Assembly: GCF_025766255.1 (NCBI RefSeq)
Contig: NW_026516724.1
Span: 124,001 to 188,000, forward strand
DNA length: 64,000 bases
Reading direction: 5' to 3'
Origin: Zychaea mexicana
Lineage: Eukaryota > Mucoromycota > Mucoromycetes > Mucorales > Lichtheimiaceae
In this document: positions 12,833 through 24,035 of the stretch, piece after piece
How the letters are laid out: each line of letters begins with the position of its first letter
Numbering within the stretch: position 1 is the stretch's first letter
Notes under the pieces: generated by a model
Seen by the model: only the letters and a program-made list of their open reading frames with translations
What the model was told of the DNA's origin: nothing
Database searches by the model: none
Program-made: the position numbers and the translations under genes

Positions 12833-13579
12833 GAAGTAGTTCAATAAAATTGTGTTCGGACCAACAGCTAGCACAAGCAGCGACGTCATATGTTACAAAG
12901 AGGATCCGATTTATGTTCAATGTGATCTATGCATTCAGAACGATGATAATGATGGTGGTGTGGGAACACATGCCAATCGGTCTGGTAGCATATAAGGAAC
13001 ATTGATGGGCTTAGCGATAAATAAAACGTCAATCCTGATAAGTCGTCATGCATTAGCAAAAATGGTCATCGGTAGTACAGACGCAGCTTCCGTCCATGTA
13101 TTCTCATGGTGTGAGCAAAACGAGATGTTTTTCGGCATGTTTGGTTAGACTTGTTACGCAATAAGAAGTAGAATGTGTAATACACCTTATCCTACCTACA
13201 TACCACCCACGAAATAGAAGTTTTAGCAGCATGGTGTAAACGAAATGAACTACAGTTGACTCCGTAACATGGCGCATTTAGCCCAGGAACGGGGAATACA
13301 CAAATGTGGTGCGGTTATACAACTAGACGAAGTACATTTTCGGTGATGAAATTCTGTATAGCAATAAGGATGATAGAAGGGAGAATGTGGTAATATATTA
13401 ACAGGATGGGACACAAAAATGATAAACTGGAGCATAAAGCCGTATGAAGAAATATAGCACTAAAAGGTAATTGTGAGATAATCATACAAAATAGTAAAAT
13501 AAAAGTACGCTAATGGTAGGTAGGACAATAAGAAAGTTTTTTGTTTCTAAATTCTGTAAACATGAAGAAAGGACAATAA
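12833..13579. other. 3' flank of the sugar transporter gene
   Basis: About 750 bp between the MITE and the transporter stop codon. Only short, non-protein-like frames are present. It should contain the transcript end of the transporter gene, read leftward, but no terminator motif could be pinned down. Confidence 0.4.
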
Positions 13580-15823
13580 TTAAGCCATCTTCTCACTACC
13601 CTTCTTCTCCTGTGACGAAGAGGAGGGCTCCGTATCCGAAGCAGTAACTTGTGCTTTTTCGGTCTTGGCAAGGGTTGCCAACGGATCGTTGGGATCGATA
13701 CCCTTGGCAAGCAATTCTTTCTCGGCGTTCCAGACAAGCAATGAGCGCGTGCTGAAGATGACATCGAGCTCTTCCAAGGTCTTGTTCATTGTTTCGGGAT
13801 ACATAGCCCACACGACGGGAATAGCAAGGAAGTTGAGAGCGCCAAACAACAGGAATGTAGCCCAGCCAATACCTGCCAGCATAGGTGGCGTGATCTCCAT
13901 GACTACAGCATTACCAATAGACCAGCCGACCACACTCCATGCACCACCACGAGCTCGAACACGAAGTGGGTAAATTTCGACCTATGGTATAAGTACATGC
14001 CCCATTTTCTCCCACTTAGTAAAAAATATTCTGAGATTGCTGATGTTATGTCATGTTGTGCTATGTGTGAGTATGATACCTACAGGATACAACCAGGGCA
14101 CAGTCAACCTAGCGTAGTAAAAAGTTAGCATTTATCTATACAAAACGGTTAAATGTACTGCCATATATGCATTTACCAAGTCATTCCAAAAAATGCAGTG
14201 TAGGAGAAGATAAATACAGCGGCAGCAATACCAAAGGCCTGGTTTGAGAAGCAAAAGTTAGTCATCTGATACATGCCACTGCTGTGTTTCCCGTATCCCC
14301 TCATCCTTTCTCAACCTCTCTCATTTGATAAACTTACCGTTGGATTCATTTCTACAAGGTCTGGCTTAGTCAGAACCGCCACCAGAATCAATGAAATGCC
14401 TTGGAACACTGCCCCATAAAACAATGTGAACCGACGTCCCCACCTATCAAGCGTGAACACGGCTACCAGGGTGCAGAGCATGTAACTGACGTTGTTGCAT
14501 CCAGACAAAAGCTGGGAAGTGCGCTCAGAGAAACCGGCGTTGGCAAAACTTTCGGGCGCATACACAGTAATCTAAACAAATACGTAAGTATATACAACCA
14601 CAATAGTATCAGAAGGAAAGAGAAATGGTCAGTTTCTGTCTTGTGCTACCGTGAATAAAGCCCGGTTTGGATATTGTCCAAGAGAACAACAGGGCTGGAA
14701 ACAATAACAAAAAAACTTACAACACCAATACCGGTAAGTTCCTGGATGATTTGGAGCCAGATGGACAAATGGACACGACGGGGGATATTGAACTCGTCAT
14801 ACTTGAACAACATGTCCCAGTAGTTGGGCTCGCCACCTTGCTTCTCTTCCAACAGCAATGTCTCCTTAATTTCCTCATACTCTTGTGTGACATTGGGATG
14901 GCTCACATCACCGTCACCGCGCAGGGCTGCCAGGATATTTAGGGCTTCTTCCGTTCGGCCCTTTTTGACGAGCCATCGAGGTGATTCAGGGAAGATATTG
15001 ATGAAGACAGCAAGAACTAGTAGCGGGATCAACTGGAAACCGATGGGGAAACGCCAACGGAAACCACCTTCGTGGCTGTTAAGACCATAGGCGATCCAAT
15101 ACTGTTTTGACAAGAGAATTCATAATATGAGTTATTTGAGGACGAGGTAGAGCGTATGCTTATTACCAATCTATAGATGCTACATTACCGCAACAACAAC
15201 ACCAAAAATGTTAAGCGTGAACTCCATAGCGATAAACATACCGCGCGAGGTATGATGCGATGTTTCGGCACTCCATACTGGTACAATAGCGTTTCTGTCA
15301 TATAAAGTGAGTGCATTTTAGTATTCATATTACCCTGACGAAAAAGACAAACAGTAAACTTACAAGTGACCAGTGCCAATACCGGTAATAATACGAGAGC
15401 AGATCATCCATGGAACATTAGTAGCAGCAGTCTGAAGAGCAGCACCAAAGACAGCGAAAATACAACCAACAACAACACACTTGATCCGACCAATCTTGTC
15501 ACCAACATAGCCGCCCATGAGGGCGCCAATCAGTGTGCCTGCGTAGTACACCGCAACAATACCACCAAGAAGAGCTTCGTTATCCCACAGACCCATAGTA
15601 GTCTTGTAGTCTGGAGCGATGTTGACGCCGCTCATGACGCCTTGATCATACTATGTGTTTGATCGGTGAGTGGAGAAAAAGGTTTTATTTCGTCGATGTC
15701 AGATTACTCATCAAAGAGAAAACTTACGCCAAAGAAGAAGATGGACAGGCCAGCGGCACTGTTGATGGCAATGACCAGGTTGTTGCCTCGAAGATAGTTT
15801 GCTATCTGCAAGGACTTGAGCAT
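13580..15823 (-). CDS. MFS sugar transporter (sugar porter family)
   Basis: Eight exons on the minus strand: 15823-15728, 15650-15364, 15294-15189, 15101-14721, 14571-14338, 14238-14177, 14118-14094 (only 25 nt) and 13981-13580. All phases agree, giving 530 residues, usual for fungal sugar porters. Diagnostic motifs: the first helix flows into FFFGYDQGVMSGV; GDKIGRIK in the first cytoplasmic loop; FPESPRWLVKKGR after helix 6; QELTGIGVV in helix 7; LDRWGRR in the second half; VPWLYPVEIYPLRVRA near helix 10; and ETMNKTLEELD before a soluble Ser/Glu/Lys tail. Twelve plasma-membrane helices are expected, moving a hexose or related sugar, probably with protons; the exact substrate cannot be read from sequence. 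The start Met is the only in-frame one before the first helix. A TATATAAA box lies about 75 nt upstream. Confidence 0.93.
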
Positions 15824-15897
15824 CTCAGAAAGTGATGGAAGAGCAAGAAGAAAGAAAGAAGAAGAAAAAGGCAAACATGTTAGGGAAAATTAACCTT

Positions 15898-15907
15898 TTT
15901 ATATATG
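15898..15907 (-). promoter_or_regulatory. TATA box of the sugar transporter gene
   Basis: The minus strand reads TATATAAAAA about 75-85 bases upstream of the transporter start codon, a normal spacing for a fungal TATA box with a short 5' leader. Confidence 0.5.
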
Positions 15908-16927
15908 CACAAGGGCGCGCGCGGCCAGGCTTCCCAATAAAAATCTGCGTGGATGTGTGAGCACAGAAATGGGGTCGGGCGTTACACAAAGCAGAGCAGC
16001 AGCAACGACGTCTTCCGAGTTCTTCCATTAGAGGAACAGTTACCCTACTCGGCAAAATTTGGTACTTTCTAAGCATCCGCGTGACCATCACTTCATTCGT
16101 AACAGAAACATGCTGGGTGAGTATGCATCGAGCGGGCTGGCTTTGCACATGGGCCAAAGGTGCTAGCTTCGATACGTAAAAGATATTGTGGGGATGTCTT
16201 TACCCCGCTCAATCTCCACTCGGTTCAAATCCACACCACCGGAAACAACACTACGCCCCACACCACCCTCTTACATGCGGAAAAGGAGAGTAAACGAGCT
16301 GAAATAGTTGATTGGCTTAAATCGACCAATAGGGAAAATTGTTGCTCGAATTGTACATTTTTTCTTGCTCCGGTCACAAAAGCCTTTCTATACTTGGACA
16401 ATTTGATGAGATTGGGTCGCACAGATCTTCGTGTGGGAACCAGCGAGTGTGATTTTTAGGCGTTCTATACGGAGTATGAAATCGCCTTTTGGGTTTGCCT
16501 TGACCGTCCGTCCGTCTGTCACGCTGCGATTTAAACCCAGTTAGAGGAAAAAATTATCAGCCGAGCGAAGCGAGGCACGTGCACGTTGATGATAAAGACA
16601 GTTATACTGAGCTTAATTCACACAACGAAGTATCAAGTATAGAGCGCCTTGCCAAGGGTCGCCGCAGGCGACTTTTTCTATTTGGGTTGAGCGGGACAAT
16701 ACGTTTAAATATCAAATTCAAGTTTTTATATGACTGTGAACGCTGCGTCCTTGGCGGACATTTCGCTCGAGCCCGATCATGTGAAGAACAATTAAATAAA
16801 AACCCTTCACGGATGAGAGGGGAAAAGGTGGAGAGAGTGGGGTGATGGTTACATAAGAGATTGAATATAGAGGAAGGGGAAGAGGGAGGAGAATGCAATA
16901 CATAGTGTGGTGAGAAGAAAGCCTTAC
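15908..16927. other. intergenic region upstream of the transporter
   Basis: About 1 kb between the transporter promoter and the next candidate gene. Frames at 16160-16459 (plus) and 16602-16967 (minus) show no domain and no consistent splice structure. Small inverted motifs such as GTCGCCGCAGGCGAC (near 16658) could be regulatory sites or hairpins but were not identified. Confidence 0.4.
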
Positions 16928-17221
16928 TTAGCCAGGTTCTGGACGAGGAGGAGGCGGCAAGATCCAATCGATTAGGGCTTTACCAGGGTTGGCGTCATAG
17001 TATTGTTGGAGGTCAGAGTACGCTTGTCGTAGAGCGTCGAGTTCTGCAGAGTATCCGCCATGTGGTTGTGAGGTGGTTGATGGTAAGGGGTCATTTTGGT
17101 GGCAACTGAGGGAGTTGGTTGAGAATGAAGGACAAAGGGTCGCTGTGTTGTATGCGGTTGACACGGAGGCGGTCATGTATGTTTGGTTGTTGACAGTTGG
17201 AGCATGATTACGGTTTGCCAT
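16928..17221 (-). CDS. hypothetical protein, 97 residues, helical C-terminus with proline tail
   Basis: A single open frame begins MANRNHAPTVNN and ends with a stop at 16928-16930. The N-terminal half is Ser/Thr/Asn-rich. The C-terminal half looks structured: AELDALRQAYSDLQQYYD should form an amphipathic helix, followed by GKALIDWILPPPPRP. The minus frame is open further upstream to 17356, but that extension looks like untranslated leader, so the Met at 17221 is preferred. The family is not recognised. Composition argues for a real short gene, or the last exon of a longer one. Confidence 0.45.
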   Translation of the reverse strand: MANRNHAPTVNNQTYMTASVSTAYNTATLCPSFSTNSLSCHQNDPLPSTTSQPHGGYSAELDALRQAYSDLQQYYDANPGKALIDWILPPPPRPEPG

Positions 17222-17589
17222 CGCGTTTAAGAATATGAAAAGTGATGGGAGGAAATCCAATTTTTGGGTCTGCCAATATAAGATTTCAGAGATCAGTACG
17301 ATTCTTGGTATTTGAGTGTAATTTTTGCTCCATCGTTGAAAATTTATTTCAACCAAGAGAGCATTCCAACGAAAGGTGTTCTGCGTTTGAGAAATTAAGA
17401 ACTGACAGCAGCACCTAATCCAGTTTTTTGATCTCGCCGATATAAATTAATATTGACCAGTACAGCCTTCAGGTCATGAATATAATTTCTCAAGCATTAA
17501 TGCAATTTACTTAGAAGCCAGTGTATAGAAGCAACAGCATATTCGAATTATTATAACAGCTCTATCTTCAGATGTCTTTTACGTTGCTA

Positions 17590-18062
17590 TTTTAGTCGCG
17601 AATAGTTTGCTGGTCACGGGACCCTATAATCCAAAAGTATTTTTTTTTGTAGGTGACCTTGGGTCAGTTTTTATTTGCCTACACGTATCGGGGAATGAAT
17701 GAGGTATAGACAAGAAAAGGTAAGTGTGTGAGATTGCAGGAGGACCGGGACTCAGAGAAAATTAAAAGAAAGAAATCGGGAGTCTCAGTAAGTCGACGGA
17801 AGCGGATGGTTGGAAACGGTGGTGTGTTTTGTTCGTGGTGCCGAAGTTGGTTTTTTTTTTGTTACTTTTTTTTTTTTTGAGTTAGTGCTATATGCGATTG
17901 TGGGTGTCATATGGCAAGAGTTTTACGGTGGTTCGTATACAATGGATGGGCGAAGGCAATGGATAAGAAAATGTATGTCCCGGCAGATGTTGTCATGGAC
18001 AAAGGGTACTTGGTCAAATACATAAAGCCAGTGAGCAGACCACTATTATCCAAAAGTAGAGG
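17590..18062 (+). other. left boundary of the repeated locus, with a partly duplicated target and a candidate exon
   Basis: The bases from about 17600 to 17640 (ending CCTATAATCCAAAAGTA) match the sequence upstream of exon 1 in the later copies at 26430 and 43720. They recur in altered form near 18045 before the exon 1 flank resumes. The roughly 400 bp between, absent from the other copies, contain an open frame from 17911 (MARVLRWFVYNGW to about 18028, ending DKGYLVKYIKP) followed by a GTGAGC donor. That piece may be an exon of an unrelated gene or captured filler DNA. The family is unknown. Confidence 0.35.
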
Positions 18063-18186
18063 ACTAACGCGAAGTGAAATTTGCAGGTCCGCAGTAATGC
18101 CGCGTTCCCTTCTATAACTTACTAGAGTGGGTCAGGAATAATCTGTCACTAGGCAACTCTTTCTTCGTTTGACACTTGCCATCACC

Positions 18187-20636
18187 ATGGGAACGCGTGT
18201 TGGATACGATGGTAAGCATACTTTCTTCTTTTACTTTTACGTTGTGGCTATTTTATTGATCCTTATCTTTTGCAGAATTGCGCAACTACATTGAAAATAA
18301 CAAGAACCCCTCAATGATCGGTTTTGTCACCAAGAATGCTGACCAGCTTGCATATCTTTCTACATCGACATCAAACACAACGCCCCAGGGATATTTTAAT
18401 CATTGGAAGAACCAGTTTGTCATGGCAGTGTGTGAATTTCGACCTGACCTGAATATAAGGTGTTTATCTTTAGACATTGGACGGTATATATTTTTTAAAA
18501 GCTAATACTTTGTTATTGTTATTATTATTTTTTGTTTGCTGTATCTATAAAGCCATCGAAATTCTGCAAGAAAACATGGACAAAGCATCTACAAGAGTTG
18601 AAATAATTGGTAAGTTCTGCATATTTATTCATCTAATATCCACTACATTACATTTCAACATATTGATTTTTTTTTACTCACTCTCACTTTCATGCTTCTA
18701 TAGCGAGATACTTTACAAAGCTCCCGCGTACAAGGACTGAAAGCTATCCAAAGTGCCTCGAAACAAGCTGGAAAACGAGTACGCAGAATCCTTGATTCAG
18801 AAAGCGGATATAATAGTGGAGAGGTGGATAATGACGAAGAAGACGAAGACGAAAAGCATACATCAACATATAACGAATTGGATGATGTGGATAAGTTGAT
18901 CAAGTCGTTTCTACGTCATGTAAGAAAAAAAATACTTGGGTACTTGTGTATGTTGGGCTCTTTTGATCTCTTATATGAACTTCTCTTACAGACAAACGGA
19001 CAACGTATAGTTGACGAAGAAAAAGCTTTTGTAAAACGAATGATGGACAAAAAAAAACAATAAGAGACCAATTGCTTGGGGTGGCTGCCTCAAATCTGTT
19101 ACTTCAAGACGGTTGGAACAACTGAACAAACATATTTACCAAGTAATGTTTGCTCATTTTTTTTGTATCGCATGACTTTTGAGATGAATAAGAGTAAACA
19201 AGACTGACTTTATCGATCCATTCAAAATAGACTGTGTTTGTCCAGCATTGCCAACCTTATCTCGCCTGAATCCCTAAACTTTTTACGAACCATTCTGACA
19301 CCATCTCAATTAAAATCTTTGCAGACAACTAGTACACCATCCTTACAAGGATTATCAGAAGAGTGTCTTGTAACATTTGATGAACTGATAAACGACAGGT
19401 AAAAGGAGAAAAAAAGCAGTAAGGTTTATGGTACCGAACGTTCTAAGATTGTATAACTTTATTCTTAGCACGATTCTTGACAGTGATGGCATAATGGAGA
19501 ATATCCACAAGTTGCAAGCAACATTCTGCCGAAAAACAACAAGCGACATGTATAAAATGTTGAGCATTCTTCAACATGTGTAAGTACTATAGGAAACTGC
19601 GAAGAAGAAGAAAAAGGATACCAAACTAACAACAAACATATCATATTACTATCTATAGCATTGCACAGTTTGACGATTGGAAATCCGAAGTAGAAGAATC
19701 CGAGACAACTGTATACCGTCGCTTTGCAGTTCTTCTAGATTGTCTGTTTAGAAATACGGCTGTCATAATGAAAGAGTAAGAAGTATCTGGGGGATAATGA
19801 GAGCAAAACATGCCACGCAGATTATTGACTTTTCTTTTGTGCTGGCTTTATAGTGGAGAATGTGTTGCACAAACCACCAAGGATACCATGATCATTTTGC
19901 AAGCTCTTGCTGGGTACATTTCGACATCTAATCAACCTAAACCGTATGGTAGCAAAATTGACCTGCTTGCAGCAACTTGCTTGGACGGGGAGCAGTACGA
20001 CTTGTGCAGTAATGAGTGGAAGCGAGGAGGCGTTTGCGATTCAATATTACTCAAGCAACAAGCCAAAAATTTACGAACAAATGCTGCCATTTTGTCAAAT
20101 TTAATCAAGTTAGGCTGCTCAGATTGGATGGTAGCTATTGATTGGGCAGGTGAGTAGAATCTTCCATTCAATTTTTTTGCCTCCCACATTTTTGCGTCGA
20201 CTCTCTTATTAATAATCACCACCAACGATGGAACAGGTGTGAACGGCTATACATATACCCTTTCTCTCCGTAACGACACCTTTGTAGCAAAACCATATAA
20301 AAACCTTATGATACCGAAACGAAGTACACAGTTGAAAACTTTCAAGAACACACTTAACTTTCTTTTTAAATGGAGGGTAAGCACTGAACAATAACAACCC
20401 TATATTTAAAATGCATTCTAATTTTTTTCTTACTGAAACAATTTCTACATGTGACATAGAACATGTTGGATAAAATGGCTGCACAAATTGACGATCAACC
20501 GAACGAAAATCCTCTCCGTGGAATCGTAGATTTCACAAGTCATACAACCACCACCAAAGTACCTACTATCATCATCACACCCACACTGGGCAAGAGAAAA
20601 ATTGACGAAGTTGACCAGGACAACGGCGAACAATAA
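18187..20636 (+). pseudogene. copy A of a multi-exon gene of unknown function (possible PD-(D/E)XK-like protein)
   Basis: Exons inferred: 18187-18211, 18276-about 18460, about 18555-18609, 18708-18919, 18992-about 19142, 19231-19398, 19469-19579, 19659-19775, 19854-20149, 20237-20376, 20460-20636. The exon 2/3 junction is unresolved. Exon 4 has an acidic patch (DNDEEDEDEK). Exon 9 carries YGSKIDLLAATC, then SNEWKRGG, an Asp followed by E-x-K as in restriction-endonuclease-like folds. I recall large Mucorales families of hypothetical proteins with this arrangement, so this is a tentative fold guess. Exon 5 has a frameshift in a nine-A run after MMD, where other copies read in frame. Using phase-compatible splice sites, an in-frame TGA (after DGWNN) occurs in every visible copy. 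Unlike later copies, the exon 4-5 intron has no mitochondrial insertion, so this is the empty-site version. Confidence 0.6.
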
Positions 20637-21324
20637 CTCTTAGTATCAACTCATTCATCCTTTTTTTTACATTTTTCCCAATCTTCACCAAAACATTTGC
20701 TACATAGTTTCTACATTTTTTTGAATACCCATGATCAATACTATACTACAACTGTACTCCAGTTAACAAATAAACACGTATTGACAAGTAAAATGATTGC
20801 ATTATAGTAGTGTTGGGGCTTAGACCAAAGTGGGGTACTGTATTTGGTTATTTCAACAATAATATATACATAGAAACGAATACAATAAAAACGGACCGAT
20901 CAATCCCTCGAGACTCGGTTATCATACATAGTTTGATAATAAGATAGGAAATTTGAATCAAGTTACTTTTGCACTGATTTCTTACAATGACGTTTGATAT
21001 TTTTTTATCATTTGATGATGTGGGTGATGGACGATAGAGCCGGGTACTTTCCATTAAATGTTATTCTTGATCTGAGGTATCTTAGGTTTGGCCACGATTG
21101 TTTTTTTGTTCTTTGTTTAGTTTGATGGCGCGTAAGACATCGTTATGCGATGAGCAAAATTTGCTTTACAGAATTGAGAATTGCTTACTGCGATATTTAT
21201 TATGGTTTTGAGCTTTAACTTTTGTACGACCTAGGATAAAGGGACATCGTAACAACACAAAGAATAGCAACTATAAGGGATACAAAATGATCAATCAAGT
21301 ATGATGTCTAATCTGTTTCTATCC

Positions 21325-21850
21325 ACGTAGAACGCTTTCGGTGAATGCAGAAAGAGACACGCTACTCACTGCGAGATGGAAAAGTAACCGGAACCAACTG
21401 GTATCGTGCACTGCGCTACTAGTGATAAACCATATGAATGCAGTGCAGACATACTGTATTATCACGTTCACTTGGGGCGTTCTTCTTTCAATCGAATCAA
21501 TTACTACCTGAGAGACGTGCTAACAGATAGATTCCCTCGGCAACCAATATGACAGACACTCTAAAAAGTAGAACATTCATACACCTTCACCGTCAGTTAA
21601 CTGTATTCCTTGGTATGTTCCCCACGTCACACGCTTTCGTTGAATGCAGAAAGAGACAAGCTACTCACTGCGAGACTGAATAGAAATTGGAACCAGCAGG
21701 TATCGTGCACTGCGCTACTAGTGATAAACCATATGAATGCAGTGCAGACATACTTTATTACCACGTTCACTTGGGGGCGTTCTTCTTTCAATCGAATCAA
21801 CTACTACCTGAGAGACGTGCTAACAGACAGATTCCCTTGTCAATTCGTTC
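21325..21850 (+). repeat. internal tandem duplication with zinc-finger-like residues
   Basis: Two copies of about 230 bp, starting near 21330 and 21626 (offset about 296), share the same order of sequence with scattered substitutions. One frame of each contains DKPYEC preceded by Ser/Thr, the hallmark linker and first Cys of a C2H2 zinc finger. No complete finger (two Cys plus two His at correct spacing) can be read, so at best these are eroded fragments. The pair also occurs at about 37200-37725 in unit 2. Confidence 0.4.
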
Positions 21851-22314
21851 CAAGGTAAAAAGATGGTTCCGATAATGTTTAACTTAAAATTGGAGCTAGA
21901 AAAAAAGGGATTTAGCAGCGACAAATTTTGCCTATTATGTATTAAATTACACAAAGAAAAGAAGATAAATATACCATTGAAGTGTCTTGATAGAATCAAA
22001 ATTATGGTTCAGCTTAACCAAAGAATATTCTCAATCTGTAAAACAACACCTAATAACTCGGCTTGGCTGGTATTCTGAAAGAACCCTATCTTGCGCTGGT
22101 AGGAAAAAGCCGTCACGTCCAGCATAGTACACTGCAGGCTCGTAAAAGCATTCTCTCTACGGTCTTGGTCTACCATGCACAATTGACAGTAAATGAGACG
22201 CAAATGAAGACTGTTCATCGTAGAGAAGAACGGAAATTATCATGCAAATAATTTTTACTTTTCAATTGTTATTATTATAATCAATGTGTGTGTTTTCATA
22301 GCTCGAAGGACGGA

Positions 22315-23465
22315 CTTTATTTTGGCAAACATACCCCAAGACAAGCCATGAGTGATGAAATAGAGCCACATCTGTTGGTGGAGGGGATTAGTGCAATAAG
22401 TTTATATATAAGACCGAGGAATAATGGAGGCTTCGATATGGCATAAAAGGGGCTCAATGTATTCTTGTTAACTAAGACTGAAAAGTAGTCACGGATGAGC
22501 AGCAACCAAGTAAGCTCTATTGTAGGTAGGTGACACTGTCGTTGGGTTGTTGACATCTATAATGGGCCCCCAGCCTTTCGCAGTAGTGAAGGTCTCAATA
22601 AGCTGCTGCAAAAAGTAAGGAATTCGCAACAACTGGGGTGACCGATTTTTGTTGCTGATTTCAACAGTACCTTATCACGGTTTGTATATCCTTAAGTAGC
22701 TGTGTACATAGCGGACAACAATATCGTTCATTATATTTGCTGTACTGAGGTTCTTTGGAAAGCTTCCATGACAGAGTTCTAATAACGGCGATACTTGTCA
22801 GTTTCAGTACTTTATTAGGATCAATTGAGACCTGAATACAGCGAAGTTTCAAGTAAACATCATGATAGAGTTGCTCGTCTTAGTGTCGTGTTGCTTTTGT
22901 TTTTTGTTTTTTTCTTGCGTAAGGGGAGTTGGGCGGGGGGCTGCTTCTCTTCTTTCTCGTTGTCGTTGATGCATGCTGCTTTGGTACCGGAAAAACCTTA
23001 TAGCCATCACTTTTACTCCACGTTATTATGTTCCTGTCTCATCTTCTTCTTTACTTCATGAATTAGAGCTTCTGGTAAGGGATATTGTGGTCCATATGAT
23101 GTTACACCTTCTGGTGTTTCTAGTCGCACTACCGACTCAGGAATTATACAGAATGATACGAGCGTTGGCATCTAGGCGAGGCCGAATGGCGTCATAGAAT
23201 TGAGCCTGTTGCTGTTTATTGCCTGCAGGCGATTTATTCGGTTTTGGTACTTCTTTACTGGTCTCATCACTTACAAGTAGTTTACGACTGTCATCTCACG
23301 ATGTTGGCTTCTTCTCGTTGTACTATTGTTCGCCATGCTCTTTTCCATTACCTTCCTATATTTTATTTAGATGCACGTCTTCAGGTTACTTTCCCAATAA
23401 TCCCTTAATTTCGTGTCGTTCTTGGTCTTAGAAGGTTTCCTCGTGACTATCATCTATTCTCCATA
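22315..23465 (-). pseudogene. decayed gene remnant, minus strand
   Basis: Several protein-like stretches appear in order, separated by stops and frame changes: EVPKPNKSPAGNKQQQ and FYDAIRPRLDANARIIL near 23240-23150, VSIDPNKVLKLTSIAVIRTL near 22830-22770, WKLSKEPQYSKYNERYCCPL near 22760-22700, TTAKGWGPIIDVNNPTTVS near 22590-22540, and YIEPLLCHIEASIIPRSYI near 22460-22400. Some gaps look like introns (one ends TTTTTGCAG before QLIETF), but the phases do not all agree. It is best read as a dead gene duplicated with the unit; the counterpart is 38191-39341. Family unknown. Confidence 0.35.
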
Positions 23466-24035
23466 GAGTTTGATCATTAGAAATGACAAGCAGTAACACT
23501 TGGCCGTTTCCTAAAAAAATCCAAGGATACAAATTTCGGAAATTAATGTCTCTGAATAGTTAATCATGTAACCGAACCAAAATCCGTTTTTCTGAATAGA
23601 ATGCTAATCAAGCTCTGATTGATAAATAACTATAAAATTACTACTGCTATGTCCGCACGCACACTATATATAATAGCACGCTATGTTGTACTGTAGCCTT
23701 TTCTGTTATATTATCTCAACTTCTCTAGCTGAATTATGTATTAATGATTTTTTTTCATGGAGCCTTCCATCCCTGGATGGTTAGCATCATTCTTTTGCAG
23801 TGTCGATGCTGATATCTTCTCTGTATCTGTCTAATTTCGTAACATGACATGTGCAACTACTAATATAAACACTCATTTTTTAATACTTACTTTTTATCTT
23901 GTGGTCAAGGTAGAAAAGTTTGGTAAGACATATAAATATGTCACTGTAGGAAAGAAAAAAGCTTAATATACCTTAAAAACCTAAAATGTGGAAAAAACCT
24001 AAAACGGGCAAATTAAGGTATATTAAGGTTTTTTT

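Larger units (their letters stand above)
20637..24035. repeat. downstream spacer of unit 1
   Basis: About 3.4 kb, repeated nearly base for base at 36509-39911. It contains an internal tandem duplication of about 296 bp (21325-21850), a likely decayed minus-strand gene (22315-23465) and otherwise AT-rich DNA. The last 100 bases before the inverted arm contain short palindromic AATATACCTTAA / TTAAGGTATATT motifs. No intact gene was seen. Confidence 0.6.
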
